From contig CM069870.1 in the NCBI GenBank assembly GCA_036172665.1, positions 63,550,212 to 63,614,211 of the forward strand: a DNA stretch of 64,000 nt. Direction: 5' to 3'. Of this stretch, positions 1 to 12,399 are shown piece by piece. Source of the DNA: Prosopocoilus inquinatus. Its lineage: Eukaryota; Arthropoda; Insecta; Coleoptera; Lucanidae. The position numbers and the translations under genes are program-made. Under the pieces are notes generated by a model that was not told where the DNA came from, made no database searches, and saw only the letters and a list, made by a program, of their open reading frames with translations. The number at the start of each line of letters is the position of its first letter. The first letter of the stretch is position 1.

Positions 1-264
1 TGACCTATCAATGTTGCGTAAAAATAAAGGAATCTACTAATTGTTGGTCCCTTTTATCAAGTTAACGATTTTTAAATAAAAAAAACTCGAATTTTTAAGA
101 GCGAAGGAAATTAACTTTTCTCTCTTCCAACTTGTCGTCTTCACATTACTGTTTCTTTGATTTTTCAACATCTCACAACAGTTCTTTATTTTTTTCTTCT
201 TTATTGAAAAGGTGACACCTTTAGAACCCTTATTTCATCCAGAGTTTCCCAAATTTCTTTTCGC

Positions 265-665
265 CTTGTGCTTGTTACTTGGCCCGTTGGTGTCACCTAC
301 TTTACCGAAGTGCCCTTGAAGTGTACTTGACCCATTTGTGTCACCTACTTTGTAGAAGTGCCCTTAATCTTTTATTAAGGCGAAGACAACATATGAAAAT
401 ATGTTTTTTTTTCTTTGTGCGTATTACTCGTTTTAAGTTGTCCAGTACCCTGTGATAGTTTTTCATGTTTCTTGACTCGTTAGTGTCATCTACCTCACCA
501 AATAGTCCTTGAAATGTACTTGACCTATTGGTATCACCTACTTTGATGAAGTGTCCTTGATCTTTTATTATGATGAAGACCACACGGGAAAATATGTTTT
601 TTTTCTTCCTTTGTTCATATTATTCGTTTTAAGTTGTCCAGTACCTTGTGATAGTTTTTTAAGTT
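265..665. repeat. Two-copy tandem duplication, ~198-bp unit
   Basis: The block containing AAGTTGTCCAGTACC occurs at about 433 and again at about 631. The preceding text (protein-free, with repeated TGTCACCTACTTT and GTACTTGACC phrases) is duplicated with it. Each unit also has an internal ~50-bp repeat around the CACCTACTTT/GAAGTGCCCTTG phrase. The copies differ by scattered substitutions, so the duplication is not very recent. The small ORFs over it are chance. Confidence 0.7.
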
Positions 666-1709
666 TTTTTCTTTCAGTGTAGGTACAGATACCATGTCTA
701 GAATCTTTCAATCAATCGATAGTTCCTTAACATTTCTGCTTAGTAATAGATTCACTGATATCACCTGTTTTTTTTTTTTAATCAAGTGGCCTTTGTTTTT
801 ACCTTACATCAAAGCGCATATAGGAAGAAGCAAGCTTATTTTAAGAATACCTAATTATAATGTCTTAATCAAACTGTTCATTACTCTGGAGATAATAATT
901 ATTGTCTTCTAAAAAAATTTTAAATATTGGAACAGGCATTACTATCCGTAAAATGTTAAGGATTTTCCTTCATATCTTTCGTTTTTCGAACAATAATTTC
1001 TCCTCTCTCTTTTGACCTTTCCCTTGGATTGCAGAATTTATCTTCAAATTGGAAAAAAAGTGAAGTTCATAGATTGTATGAAGGTTGCCTTGGTCAAGGA
1101 GTAAGGATTTTTAATTTCGTCCCATTTGTTCTCGATGATGTCTGAAACCTGATTGACACAAATTTTTAGGTCATTTGTGAATTCGGAAAAGTGGAAAAAA
1201 TATATAATATAGATAATACGGATTGTCGCTGTCACGAGTGGATCTTAAGATTTGGCCGACGAAACACGCAATTTTTCTGTTTGGGGAATCAATTGTGGAT
1301 CTGAGACTGAAAGTATGTTTATAAATTTTAGGTAATCCTGTTACAGGTTAATTCCCTGGTTCTCTTAATATTCATGTGTGGCATATTACAGTGGTTGTTA
1401 GTTTGCCTCATTGCCGTTTTCCTTTTCGGCGCGTTGATATCACGGTTTCTATTGGGTTTTGACGTTATTTTGATCGTACTAAAAAAATTTCCGGCTACTT
1501 CTTGTAGCATTCGGCATTTTGCCAGTGCAAGGTTCAGACGTGTGTGTCGTACTTCCGTGAATTGTCGCTGACTATTGCGAAATTCTGTCATTTACAGTGA
1601 ATTACCGGTCCACATTTCTGCCTTGTGAATTTGCTGAGTTGTCATAAACAGCTGTTTCCCAACGGATTTCCCGTTTCTACGGTAAAAGATAATGTATTTA
1701 TCATTCTAA
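666..1709. other. AT-rich non-coding stretch, nothing recognised
   Basis: Open frames here are short, overlap on both strands and show no family motif. I see no RNA gene or element end. Confidence 0.5.
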
Positions 1710-2490
1710 AGACCCACGCTTATATTAGATTTCTTTGTTCCTTTAAAAAAATCCTCTTTCTTTTAGTTCCGCATACATTCCCACTGTTTGAATCTTCTAT
1801 ATTTCGATATTCTTTTCCGGTTTGTTGACCTACGCTTATATGAGGTTTCTTTGTTCCTACAGAGAAATCCGTTTTCTGGTTCTACTTTCAGTTCCGCATT
1901 CATTCTCGCTGTTCGAATCTTCTATATTACCACATCCTTTTCTGGTTTGTTGACCACCTGTTTTGCCATCGCTTGAGGGTTGACGCCGTGTTGCTTGTGT
2001 CCACACTTATATTAGGTCTTTGTTCCGCTTTCTGATTCTACTTTAAGTTCAGCATTCATTCTCGCTGTTCAAATCTTCTGTATTCCGACATCCCTTTCTG
2101 ATTTGTTAAACACCTGTTTTGTAGTCACCTGAAGGTTGACGCCGTGTTGCGTCGTGTCTGCGCTTATATTATGTTTCTTTGTTCTGCTTTTTGGTTCTAT
2201 TTTTAGTTTCGCATTCATTCTCGCTGTTCTGAATCTTCTGTATCCCTACATCCCTTTCTGTTTTGTTGACCACCTGTTTTGTCGTCGCCTGATGGTTGAC
2301 GCCGTGTTACGTCGTGCCCACGCTTATATTGGGTTTCTTTGTTCCACTTTCTGGTTCTACTTTTAGTTCCGCATTCATTCTCGCTGTTTGAATCTTTTGT
2401 ATTCCGACATCCCTTTCTGGTTTGTTGAGCACATGTTTTGTCGTTGTCTGAGGGTTAACGCCGTACCCTGTCAGAAGGTCATCGAACGCC
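1710..2490. repeat. Degenerate tandem repeat, ~160-170-bp monomer, about five copies
   Basis: The phrase CGCTTATATT recurs at about 1718, 1833, 2004, 2161 and 2321. It is followed each time by TTTCTTTGTTC, a GGTTCTACTTT-like block, GCATTCATTCTCGCTGTT and a CACCTGTTTTGTCGTCGCCTG-like block. The first interval is short (115 bp), so one monomer is truncated. The others are 157-171 bp. A GACGCCGTGTTGCGTCGTG phrase marks each unit boundary. Confidence 0.8.
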
Positions 2491-4539
2491 ACGTCGCATC
2501 GTCGGTTCAGCATATCGCCGCGAGAGGCTTCGATGACGTCTGACTCCAGACAAATTTGACAGCTATATTTAACGCAACCGTAACGTATTCTTTTAATTAT
2601 CGTCAATAGGTTAATGCATGTTGCAGTTAACGTAGGAATTTCGGCACTTACGTGTCAATTCGTTATATTTATCGGCACTTGTGAATGCAATAACTTCATT
2701 TACTGTTATAAAGTAAAGTTAAATTACGTTTGGTAGAAAGATTATAAAGGTGTTTGGAAATTGCTGTACAAGAAAAAACTGTAGCATCTGGAAGTCCTAA
2801 GAAATCCAAGAAACCCATTTTTTCCGTAAAATAACACCACGTCCGTCAATTTATTGCGTAAGCGGCAATCATTTCGGTAATAATAATGTACCGAGTTGTG
2901 ACTGTTGTGACTGCTCGTTACCTTAACTCAGTGGCGCACCAACAATTTTGGCCGAATTTTTAGTAAGTTTTATCTCGAAAACTAAAGGGTTTTTATTATT
3001 TATTTTTATTGTAATAACGCAGATAATGTTTGATAGTTAAGTCGAAAGCTCTAACGCCTGGTACGTACGTATGGCTTACTCGAGTCAGGCTTCTGAGCCA
3101 TAGTGATTAAGATTGTTGTACACAGTTTTCAGTACTGTTTGAATACATAAACGTATGTGTACGTAACATAGTATGTGTTATTATTTTTGTGGCGATGAAC
3201 AATTATTTTGAATCTCCGAGTGTTTGATTCTGCTGGAACATTTAAAACTTTTAGCGCCCGCTGTGATCCTTGGAGGCGGTTCGCAGTGGCGTAACAATCA
3301 GCTGAGAAGCTAGCTCAGGACGGCTGATTTCCTTCTTCAGCGCTAATTTGCTACCGTTTTCATAAATCGTACCAGATATAAAGTAAATTCATTTAAGTGA
3401 TAGCAATCCATAACACCGGAGGGTTTAGAGTTATAAATCTCATAAATCTTCAATTGTTTTGCCTTGGATTCCTCAAGTCGGCCCTGGTTTGTGAGATTTG
3501 AGATTTATAAATGAAATTCATTTACTTCTTCATTACTCTTCAAGGCTCTTCCAGCTCCGCTGTTCTTCACGTCCACCACTCTCACCATTTTGTTCGTGTT
3601 TCAGAATTTTTTCAAAGCTGTCGTCTTCTTGCTGTTGTTCCGGCTGTTCTTCAACGAAGCGGAAACAGTAATAAAATCAATAGCTCTGAAGAAGCTTTGT
3701 AATAAAGAATGAAACGTCGCCGTCGGCAGTTGCGCAGAAGAATAAAAACACCGGAAGCCATACAGAAGAAAAACAACGGCGTCGGAAGCCTTCAAGTCTA
3801 CCTAACATCCTGGATGTTCAAATTGCGTTATAAATTACCTCTAATATCTGAAAAGAAAATATGAACCGAATATTACTAAAAATAATGATTTCAAAGTAAA
3901 CACGCGCGAAAAGTCTAAAAGAAAAATTATTATTAGACCACAGTTATGACAATAAAGTCGAGGAGTGATCAATACGACTTGAAATTGCTTTAGGAAGCCA
4001 AATTTTGGATATTAGCCAAAAAGAAAAGAATATTTTTAAGCGGTTTCGAGCGTTCAGGATTACGAACGAGATTACCAAAATTTAGGGAATAATAACGTTC
4101 ATGTTTTTTCCGCTAAGACTGTTTCACGTATCTAAAATTAAAATATTTTAGCACACACTGCATGTATTTTTGAATCTCCTCGTTTTCGTTTCGTTTCTGA
4201 TTTTATCGTTTTGGTTGAGATGACTTTTTTCTATTAGAAGAAATACAAACTAGCGTTTTATTTACTCCGCAAAAAGTTAGAGGCGGCGTGGTTGGAAATA
4301 CGGAATTATTTATTTTAGGGAAACCCAAGAACGCAAATAGAAATTACGAAAACTCTCAAGCATTCTCGATAAGTTAAAATTGTTACTCCATTTTGAATTC
4401 TCTCCTCTTTTATGCTTGTTTTATGTAAAGCTTTGGATTTAATTCATAATATTTAAATATAGTTATTAATATACACATAAATAACTAGCTACAAATGAAA
4501 CTGTCATTGTTTTTTAAGCCGGCTGTACATCGCAGATAA
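2491..4539. other. Intergenic stretch with two hAT-like terminus phrases
   Basis: No coding potential is seen. CAGTGGCGCACC (about 2929) and CAGTGGCGTAAC (about 3284) resemble the CAGTGGCG-type ends common in hAT transposons, but no matching opposite end or transposase was found. A short inverted repeat built on AAGTAAATTCATTTA lies at about 3380 and 3515. Confidence 0.3.
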
Positions 4540-7500
4540 CATTGTTAATAACAATATTGTTAACAAATAATGTTAAAAGCTGGGGCAAATAATTTAGAAT
4601 ACTTGTGTTATCAACGATATTTTCGATTAACACAGAAAGAAATAATGACAAAATGTCACGAATATATCTAGAATAATTTTTGCTCTTAAAATTTTTTTTT
4701 CGTTAACGTTTTAATAACATTCTTCATGACTTTGTTAGTAGCTGATTTTACATTAGAACTAATAACACAATTAGCAGCAATGTTATTAACAATATCTTAA
4801 AACTGGAACCAAAGAGGTTAGAATACCTTTGCTATTAACATTGTTGACGACATCTGTGATTAACATGTCAATAACAATTTAAAATAAAATGCTGTTAATA
4901 TTTTTTTTATTAACAACTTAGTAACATTCTTGATAACTTTGTTAGTCGCAAGTATTTGGCGATCGGTTTGGAGGCGGTACACTTAAATAAAAGAGTGTTA
5001 CTAACAGAATGTACTGATACATGTTATATTTAGTGACAAGATGTTACTAGAAAAATACTTCTGCTATCAATACTGTCGGATGACATTTGCGAATTTGCGA
5101 TTAACATGTAAAGAAATACTGAAAAAATATTACTGATACATTGATAATACAGCTTGATAATAACATTTGTTGTTAGCATTCATTATAATTTCTCTTTTTC
5201 ATTAACGTGTTAATATCATAATAACATGGTTAGTAACAAAAATTTTGCGATCGGCATAGAGGCGGTCTAAATCAAAGTGTGTTACTAACAGAATATTACT
5301 GACGTGTTATACTTAGAAACAAAATGTTGCTAACATTTAAAAAATTAGAATGCTTTTGCTATATACATCATCAACGACATTTGTAATTAACATAAGAAAT
5401 ACCAAATAAATGTTACTAACACGTTGATAATACATCTTTTAACTAACATTTGCTATTAGCACTTATTACTATTTTCTTTTTCCATATACGTGTTATATCA
5501 TTCTTCATAACTTTGTTAGCAACAAAAATGTTTCAATAAGGCCGTTTAAATCAAAGATTGTTACTAACAAATGTTACTGAGATGTTATTTTGCGAAATAA
5601 AATGTTATTAACATTAAAAAAATTAGAATACTTTTGCTATCTGCATTGTCAACAACATTTGCGATTAACATGTTAAGAAATCCGAAGAAACGGTGCTAAC
5701 ACGTTGATAATATATTTGGTTGATAACATTGGCTGTTAACATTGTTAAACTTTTCATTAATGTCTTAATAACACTTTTCATAACTTGGTTAGTAACAAAT
5801 ATTTTGCGATCAGTTTAGATCAAATAGGGTTGCTAACAGAATATTAGTGACGCGTGTTATATTCGGAAAAAATAACATAACATAACTTTAAAAAAATGGA
5901 ATAATTTTGTTCAAATCGACATTGTCGACGACATGATTAACATATGAAGAAATACCGAACAAATGTTAATTTTTGTTAATAACATTAGCTGCTGACATTT
6001 ATTTATATTTTTTGCATCTTAATAACATTCTTCATAACTTTTTTAGTAGCAAACATTTTATGTCTGGCCTATAAGCGGTCTAGATTAGAGAGTGTTACTA
6101 ACAGAATGTTACTGACATGTTGTGTTTGGACAAGATGTAATTAACATAAAAGAAAATCAAAATACTTCTGTTATCAACATTGTAATTCTGATTTTCTCTT
6201 GTGTGAAGATATACATACCGAAAAAATGTTAGTAACATGTCAATAACATTTGCTGTTGACGTTTAGTTTTTTCTTATTAACGTTAAAGTTCATAACATTC
6301 TTCATAACTTTGTAACAAATATTTTGCTAGGCGGTTTAGACCAACGAGTGTTGCCGAATGTTAATGATATGTTACATTTGGAAACAAGAAGTTACTAACA
6401 TGTTATATTTGGATACAAGATGTAATTAACATAAAAGAAAATCGAATACTTCTGTTATCAACATTTTTGATAACAGAAGTATTCTGATTTTCTTTTATGT
6501 AAAGAAATGTATACCGAAGAAATGTTCTTCATAACTTTGTAACAAATATTTTGCAAGGCGGTAGGCTAATAAGTGTTGCTAACAGAATGCTACAGATATG
6601 TTACATTTGGAAACAAGAAGTTATTAATATAAAAAAAGCAATGTCGCTTACTTTTGTGATTAATATGTTCAGAAATACCGAGAAGAAATGTTACTAATAT
6701 GTTCATGATATTTTTTTTCAATAACATTTGCTGCTGACCTTTATTATTATTCTTTTCATTAACGTCTTAATAACATATTTTAACAAATATTTTATAATCG
6801 GTTTAGAAGCGATTTAAATCAAAGAGCGTTGCTGAAAGAAATGTTACTGACATGCTACATTTGGAAACAAGAAGTTACTAACATAAAAAAACCTTGTCAA
6901 TGACAATTGCGATTAACATGTTAAGAAATACCGAGAAGAAATGTTACTAACCCGTTGATAATAATTTTTGTCAATAACATTTTTTATTAATAACGTTGAT
7001 TATTATTTATTTGATTTATTATTAACAGAATGCTACAGATATGTTACATTTGGAAACAAGAAGTTATTAATATAAAAAAAAGACAATGTGGATTACTTTT
7101 GCGATTAATATATTAAGAAATACCGAGAAGAAATGTTACCAACATGTTCATAATAATTTTTGTCAATAGCATTTGCTGCTAATCTTTATTATTATTCTTT
7201 TCATTAACGTTTTAATAACATATTTTAACAAATATTTTATAATCGGTTTAGAAGCGATTTAAATCAAGAAGCGTTGCTAACAGAATGTTACTGACATGTT
7301 ACATTTGGAAACAAGAAGTTACTAACATAAAAAAACCTTGTCAGTGACAATTGCGATTAACATGTTAATAAATATCGAGAATAAATGTTACTAACATGTT
7401 GATAATAATTTTTGTCAATAACATTTTTTGTTAATAACGTTGATTACCATTTTTTTCAATAACGTCTTAATAAAATTTTTCATAACTCTGTTAGCAACAA

Positions 7501-7720
7501 ATATCTTACGAATGGTCTGGAGGCGGTCCAGATCAAAAACGTTGCTAACAGAATGTTACTGACATTTTATATTTGGAAACAAAAAGTTACTAACATAAAA
7601 AATTAAATATTTCGGCTTCCAACATTGTCGTCAATATTTGGGATTAACATGTTATGAAATACCGAAGAATAGTTACTAACATGACATAATTTGTGTTACT
7701 TAACATTTATTACTTTTTTT
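4540..7720. repeat. Degenerate satellite array, ~230-290-bp monomer, at least ten copies
   Basis: A unit with the order TTAGTAACAAATATTTTGCGATCGG, a GAGGCGGTTTAAATCAAAG-like core, TGTTACTAACAGAATGTTAC, TTGGAAACAAGATGTTACTAAC and AACATTGTCAACGACATTTGCGATTAAC is repeated. The GGCGGT core lies near 4972, 5261, 5545, 5816, 6072, 6328, 6555, 6798, 7243 and 7515. The 445-bp gap before 7243 contains one further unit without the core. Copies are heavily diverged and TAAC/GTTA-rich. Absence of ORFs fits a non-coding satellite. Confidence 0.85.
6429..6500. repeat. Near-perfect hairpin inside the satellite (arms ~33 bp, 6-7-bp loop)
   Basis: The left arm starts ACATAAAAGAAAATC and ends CTTCTGTTATCA. 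The right arm is its reverse complement with one extra base, around a loop ACATTT. A half-preserved version lies near 6,135-6,210. It could be a local inversion of a satellite segment. Confidence 0.75.
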
Positions 7721-8019
7721 GTTAACAAAATGTTGTTGATGTTGTGAAATGATGTTATTATTAACATGTGTCTGATTTGCAACATAATTCTTTAGTTTCT
7801 TAGTATCTTGTATATCTGTGTTCAGTATTCGTACTTCTTTTCCAAACTCGAAGATGAAACGGTCTAAAGAAAATAGTATAATTATAAAATATACCTATAA
7901 AAGGAAATGGTAAACACGAATGTTTGTGGTAACAATTTACAAGGAGAAACAAGCATAGTGAGTTGCATGGAAGGAAATGGAAAAGACTTTTAATTAAGAA
8001 TGTTGAAGAATAACTAAGA

Positions 8020-8860
8020 CTTTCAGTAACATTGTTGACAACAATGCCAGTAATACTGTTGATTGAAGTATCAGTAACAATGTTGTTCTATCAATGTTAC
8101 TAGCGTTTTTCTAGGAATGCCAATAACAATGTTGTTAATTTCCGAATAATACGCACAATATTGTTGTTCTATGAATGTGTGCTGTTCTCTAAATGGCAAT
8201 GACATTCTTTTCTTGTTCTAAGAATTTTAATACACTGTTGTTTTAATTATGTCAATAACACTGTTGTTTTAAGAATATTAAAAACGCTGCTCTTCATGAC
8301 ATAACTTGTTCCAATAATGTGAACAATATTGTTGTTCTAGGAATGTATGCTGTTCTCACAAGGGGCAATAACATTCTCGTTCTAAGAGTTTTAATACACT
8401 GTTGTTTTAATCACGTCAATAACAAGTTGTTTGTTTGATTAATATTAATAACACTGCTGCTATGACAGTGTCAATAATATTGCTGATCTAGGAATGCCAA
8501 TATCAGTATTATTCTAACAACGTTAATAACAATGTTTTTGTAGGATTGTTAAGATCACTGTTGTTCTTATTATGGCAATGACATTCTTGTTATAAGAATA
8601 TTTATAACACGGTTGTTCTAATCATAACAACAACATTGTTATCAGAATGTTAATAACACTGCTGTTCCGACAGTGTCAATAACTTTGTTGTACTAACAAT
8701 GTCCTTAACATTCTAAGAATGTTATTAACATTGTTAGAACAACAAAATAAGTCTACTATTATTTTCAGGTTTTTAAGATGTCAATTTTTGTCGGTTCTAA
8801 CAATGCTAATAACAAAGTAACAATAATGTTATTAACAAAATGCAGTTTCATTACCGATTG
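8020..8860. repeat. Short-period degenerate repeat (TGTTGTTCTAAGAATG type)
   Basis: Variants of CAATAACACTGTTGTTCTAA recur every 30-60 bp. A larger ~170-bp duplication is visible: the block with ATTGTTGTTCTA, GAATGTGTGCTGTTCTC and AATACACTGTTGTTTTAAT occurs at about 8160 and again at about 8329. Its composition matches the neighbouring 4.5-7.7-kb satellite. Confidence 0.7.
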
Positions 8861-10290
8861 TTTTGATAGTTATTAATCGAGAGTGAAACGTTGAGTGCCC
8901 TTTCCAATTTGAATATTGTTTTGTAGTTTCAAAACTTTTTTCTGTTAATAAAATTGTTATATGTTTTTGAAATGTATTTTAACCTTTTCTTAGTAACACT
9001 GTTAATAGCAATATAAATAGCGTGAATGTTAATTGTACATTTGTTCTTAGTATATTTTTCTTATTTCTTAGTATATGAAAAATCCATCGATAACAATTTT
9101 TAATAATCGTGTTCAACTTACCATAAAGCTCCATGCTGTTGCCCTGATTGATGTGGCTGGTATAAACGTGGCTATTCCTTGCAAGGACCTTCCACAACTT
9201 CATCTTCGATCTCGGTTGCTCGATTTCAAACGACGACATTCAAGTGATCGTTGCACCCCACTTCTGTGAACTTTATTTTTATGAAAAGTCTCAAGAAGAA
9301 AATCTGTTCAAAGGTAAAACCGAACCGCTCTGCTGCGCGTTTCAGTCAAGTTCAACCTGCGACATTCCTTCGGTTCATTATCGCACTGTATAAGTTTGCG
9401 CGCCTCGGCGATTATTTCTGCAGCATGTGTTCGCGACTGAAACGGAGCAAAAAGTTTTCGCCGCTTTCTTCGGCTGACTTTTGCGGCGGACATTCTTCGA
9501 AAGATGTTACAGAAATAAACTGCGCCTCAAAGATTATTTTGTCCTCGGTTTGCACCGTCTTGCAATGTGCTTTTTATGACTATCTGCTCGAGGCGCATGG
9601 AAGTGATTAATTACACTGGAGGATGGAAAAAATCCAAGTTGCATAATGGCAAAAGAAAAACATTTGTTGATGTTGATTATGATTATATACTTCAGGAAAT
9701 AAAAGCATGTAAATAATTTGATTTGAATGACAAAGTTACGTGTGTCTCAAAAGTCTTGTAATCTCGTCGCCTATGATCGGTAAAACGTACCTCGAATTTT
9801 CACCCGTATCTGATCCAGTGGATCAAATAAATACCAAAGTTTTTCTTTTTTTTGCATAACTTGATTATTTAACTACGCAATATTTAAATACACAAATTAT
9901 AATTATTATTAATTAAATTCTAGGGACGTTTTGTCGATTGTAGACATCTGGGTCTAGGTTATTAACACTTTTGGGACACACGTTATATTTCTTTTTCACG
10001 AACTTTATATTCACATTGATGAATTTAATTGGATCGTTTCTGTCGCGTGGATTTTCCCCGAGTAAAAATAGTTTGAAACCTTAAATTAAGAATTTTATCG
10101 AAACGATGACAGGTGGCGATACATTCACGCAAGTGTATAACGCATTAAGAAATATGGAACGTCCTTACTTTATAAAAAATAAAAATAATTCATTAAATTG
10201 GGAAGCAGATGTTCCTTTAGAAAGTGACTGATTCATTTTGAAAATTTCGAGCTTAGAGCGAAGGACACGTTATGAAATGAATTTAATGAG
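8861..10290. other. Unique-looking stretch with a GC-richer block at 9,180-9,610
   Basis: The block at 9,180-9,610 is clearly less AT-rich than its surroundings and carries overlapping open frames on both strands (61-119 codons). None shows a domain motif or splice arrangement that favours it. It could be a regulatory block, a UTR or an old gene fragment. The rest holds nothing I recognise. Confidence 0.3.
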
Positions 10291-10292
10291 CA

Positions 10293-11200
10293 ATGAGCAC
10301 AAACAAGAAACCTGCTTTAGTAAAGCACTTAGAAAAAGATGACAAACTAAATCAATTTAATTTCACGGAAGAAACCAATAATAAAACAAACAAAAATAGT
10401 TGCAAGACGTTTTTTTCTGCAGTGGATCTCTTGTGCATCCCTTGTACAGCTGTTTTGGCCCTATTTGGGGCCTCTTCAGCAGCAAGGGAGTGGCTTAAGA
10501 ACTTCAACTGCAATCGAATGAAAATGTTGACAACAGTTTAGGTACGTCATCCTGACACAATCTTAGGTTAAGAAATTGGTTGAAAAATTACATGCTTAAA
10601 CTGGATCTCGAAGTATCCTGGACAGGTCAGTTTGATTGCAGTTGGAGTTCTTGAGCTACTCCCTCGCTGAAGAGGCTCCAAATAGAGTCGAAATAGCTGC
10701 GCAAGGGATACTCAGGAGGTCCGGTGCAAACGAAACTGACTTGCAACTAATTTCTTGCATTTTAAAATACCCTCCAATGGGGTAATTTGATCGTTTCGCA
10801 CGGGATGGCAATGTAGGTAACTATAACTGTTTGCTATCTGTCATTCTGACTCAATTTTAAGCCAGAAAGATGACCTGCCTAAACTGTCATCAACATTTCA
10901 CTCGGTTTCGAGATGTCATGGACAGGTTAGTTTAATTGCAGTTGGAGTTCTTGAGTTATTTCCTTGCTGAAGAGGCGCCAAATAAGGCTGAAACAGCTGT
11001 CGTCCAAGGGACGCACAGGAAATCTAGTGCAAACTGACTTGCAACTAATTTTTTTCATTTCAAAATGCGCCGCAATGGCAACGGCGTAATTTGATCGTGC
11101 GGGATGGCTTTTAACGTAACAAACTGTTTGCTATCTATCATTCTGTCATAAGTTTTAGTCAAGCAGTTGGCCGCAAGATGACGTGCCAAAACTGTTATCA
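10293..11200. repeat. Repeat cluster with three copies of a dispersed conserved core
   Basis: The core has the order TTGCAGTTGGAGTTCTTGAG, CTACTCCCTCGCTGAAGAGGC, CCAAATAG and GAAACAGCTG. It is on the minus strand at about 10,440-10,515 and on the plus strand at about 10,633-10,715 and 10,932-11,010. The two plus copies sit in a ~298-bp direct duplication that also includes CTTGCAACTAATTT, GTAATTTGATCG and CTGTTTGCTATCT. The 82-codon frame over the first copy is a product of the repeat and is not a gene. Confidence 0.75.
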
Positions 11201-11269
11201 ATAACAAAACAGTAAAGAAAAGCCAAAAAAATGATAATATCAATAAGTTTTGATGTTTTTTAAGTTTTA

Positions 11270-11800
11270 AATTTTCGGTTTAATTTTTCTAATTTTAAGC
11301 TGGGATTAGGCAGAGTTAGGTTGTGCTTACTCGTATTAGGTTGAAATTGACATTGATTGAGCTTAATTTTGATTAATCTTGAATTTTTAACACATTTGTA
11401 GAGATTCTTTAATTTCTTAATTTGTTCGGCAAGGTTAAGTTGGGCTCACTTGTGTTGTTTTGACCTTAAGATTGGTTGAGCTTCGTTTTAATTATTATTT
11501 GAAAATTCTTTTTTGGGTTGGGTTTTTTCTAAAATAAAAAATATTTTTTTCTAAATTTCTATTTTCATTCGTTTCTTGTTTTTTCGGGGTCATCTTTGGT
11601 TGGGCCTTGATAATGCTGGACTTAATAACAACTGAGTTTTGATCTTTCTTTTTTTGAGTTTTAAGTTTTCGGTTTAATTTTAATTTTTTTATCGTCTTTT
11701 TAAAGATTCCTTTACTATTTAATTTTTTAATTTGATTGGGCAAGGTTAGGTTCAGAATTTTTAATAGGCCACTCAACTTGGGATATTCCGTAAAATGCAT
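11270..11800. repeat. Weak, diverged internal duplications
   Basis: GGCAAGGTTAGGTT-like and TTGATTGAGCTTAATTTTGATTA-like phrases recur at about 11,328 and 11,440, and again near 11,740. The stretch is low-complexity and T-rich on this strand. The 101-codon minus-strand frame here is lysine-rich and not protein-like. Confidence 0.4.
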
Positions 11801-12269
11801 TCAAGATTCAATATTTAACTGAAATCTTAACGGATTTGTGTGATCTTGGGCTCATTGAATGCACAATTGTGCTTTCTTTAGAAAGAAGTAGAAACAAAAA
11901 TTAAATGAAGGAAAATTTATCGTCTAATGGTTGGTAAATACTGAAAAAATGTGAAAACAGACAAAAATTTGAAACATTTACATATCAAACTCTGCTAATT
12001 TTGAACTATTTTTCAATTTTTACATAACGATGTAAAGGTACGTTATTTCTTTTTTCAGCGCAGCATCGTAATCAAAAGTTGGCGAAAGATAAACGAAGTT
12101 ATAATTTTTTAAGTTCATGCATGTAACGGATAACGGTTTTTTGACCATAACCTCTGTTTTCTTTTTGGGTGTATAGCACATTTCTTGTACACCAAAGTAT
12201 TTTAGTCAACCAGGTCTGCAAACTGCACTACATCACATCAAAAGTGTATTTTCACTGTTACATCGTGCA

Positions 12270-12360
12270 ATCGATTAATTTAGTTTATTTCTGTATCCTG
12301 TTTTGGTAAATACATCGTCAAATTTTTTGCTCTGATTGCTGTACAAAAAAGTCGTCTCGG

Positions 12361-12399
<39 letters not shown>

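Noticed and set aside
4540..8860. CRISPR-like regularly spaced repeats
   Set aside because: Monomers are long, diverged and contiguous with no unique spacers, and the context is eukaryotic.
9308..9610. Coding region in the GC-richer block
   Set aside because: Frames on both strands are open over the same stretch and none has a motif, signal peptide or splice pattern.
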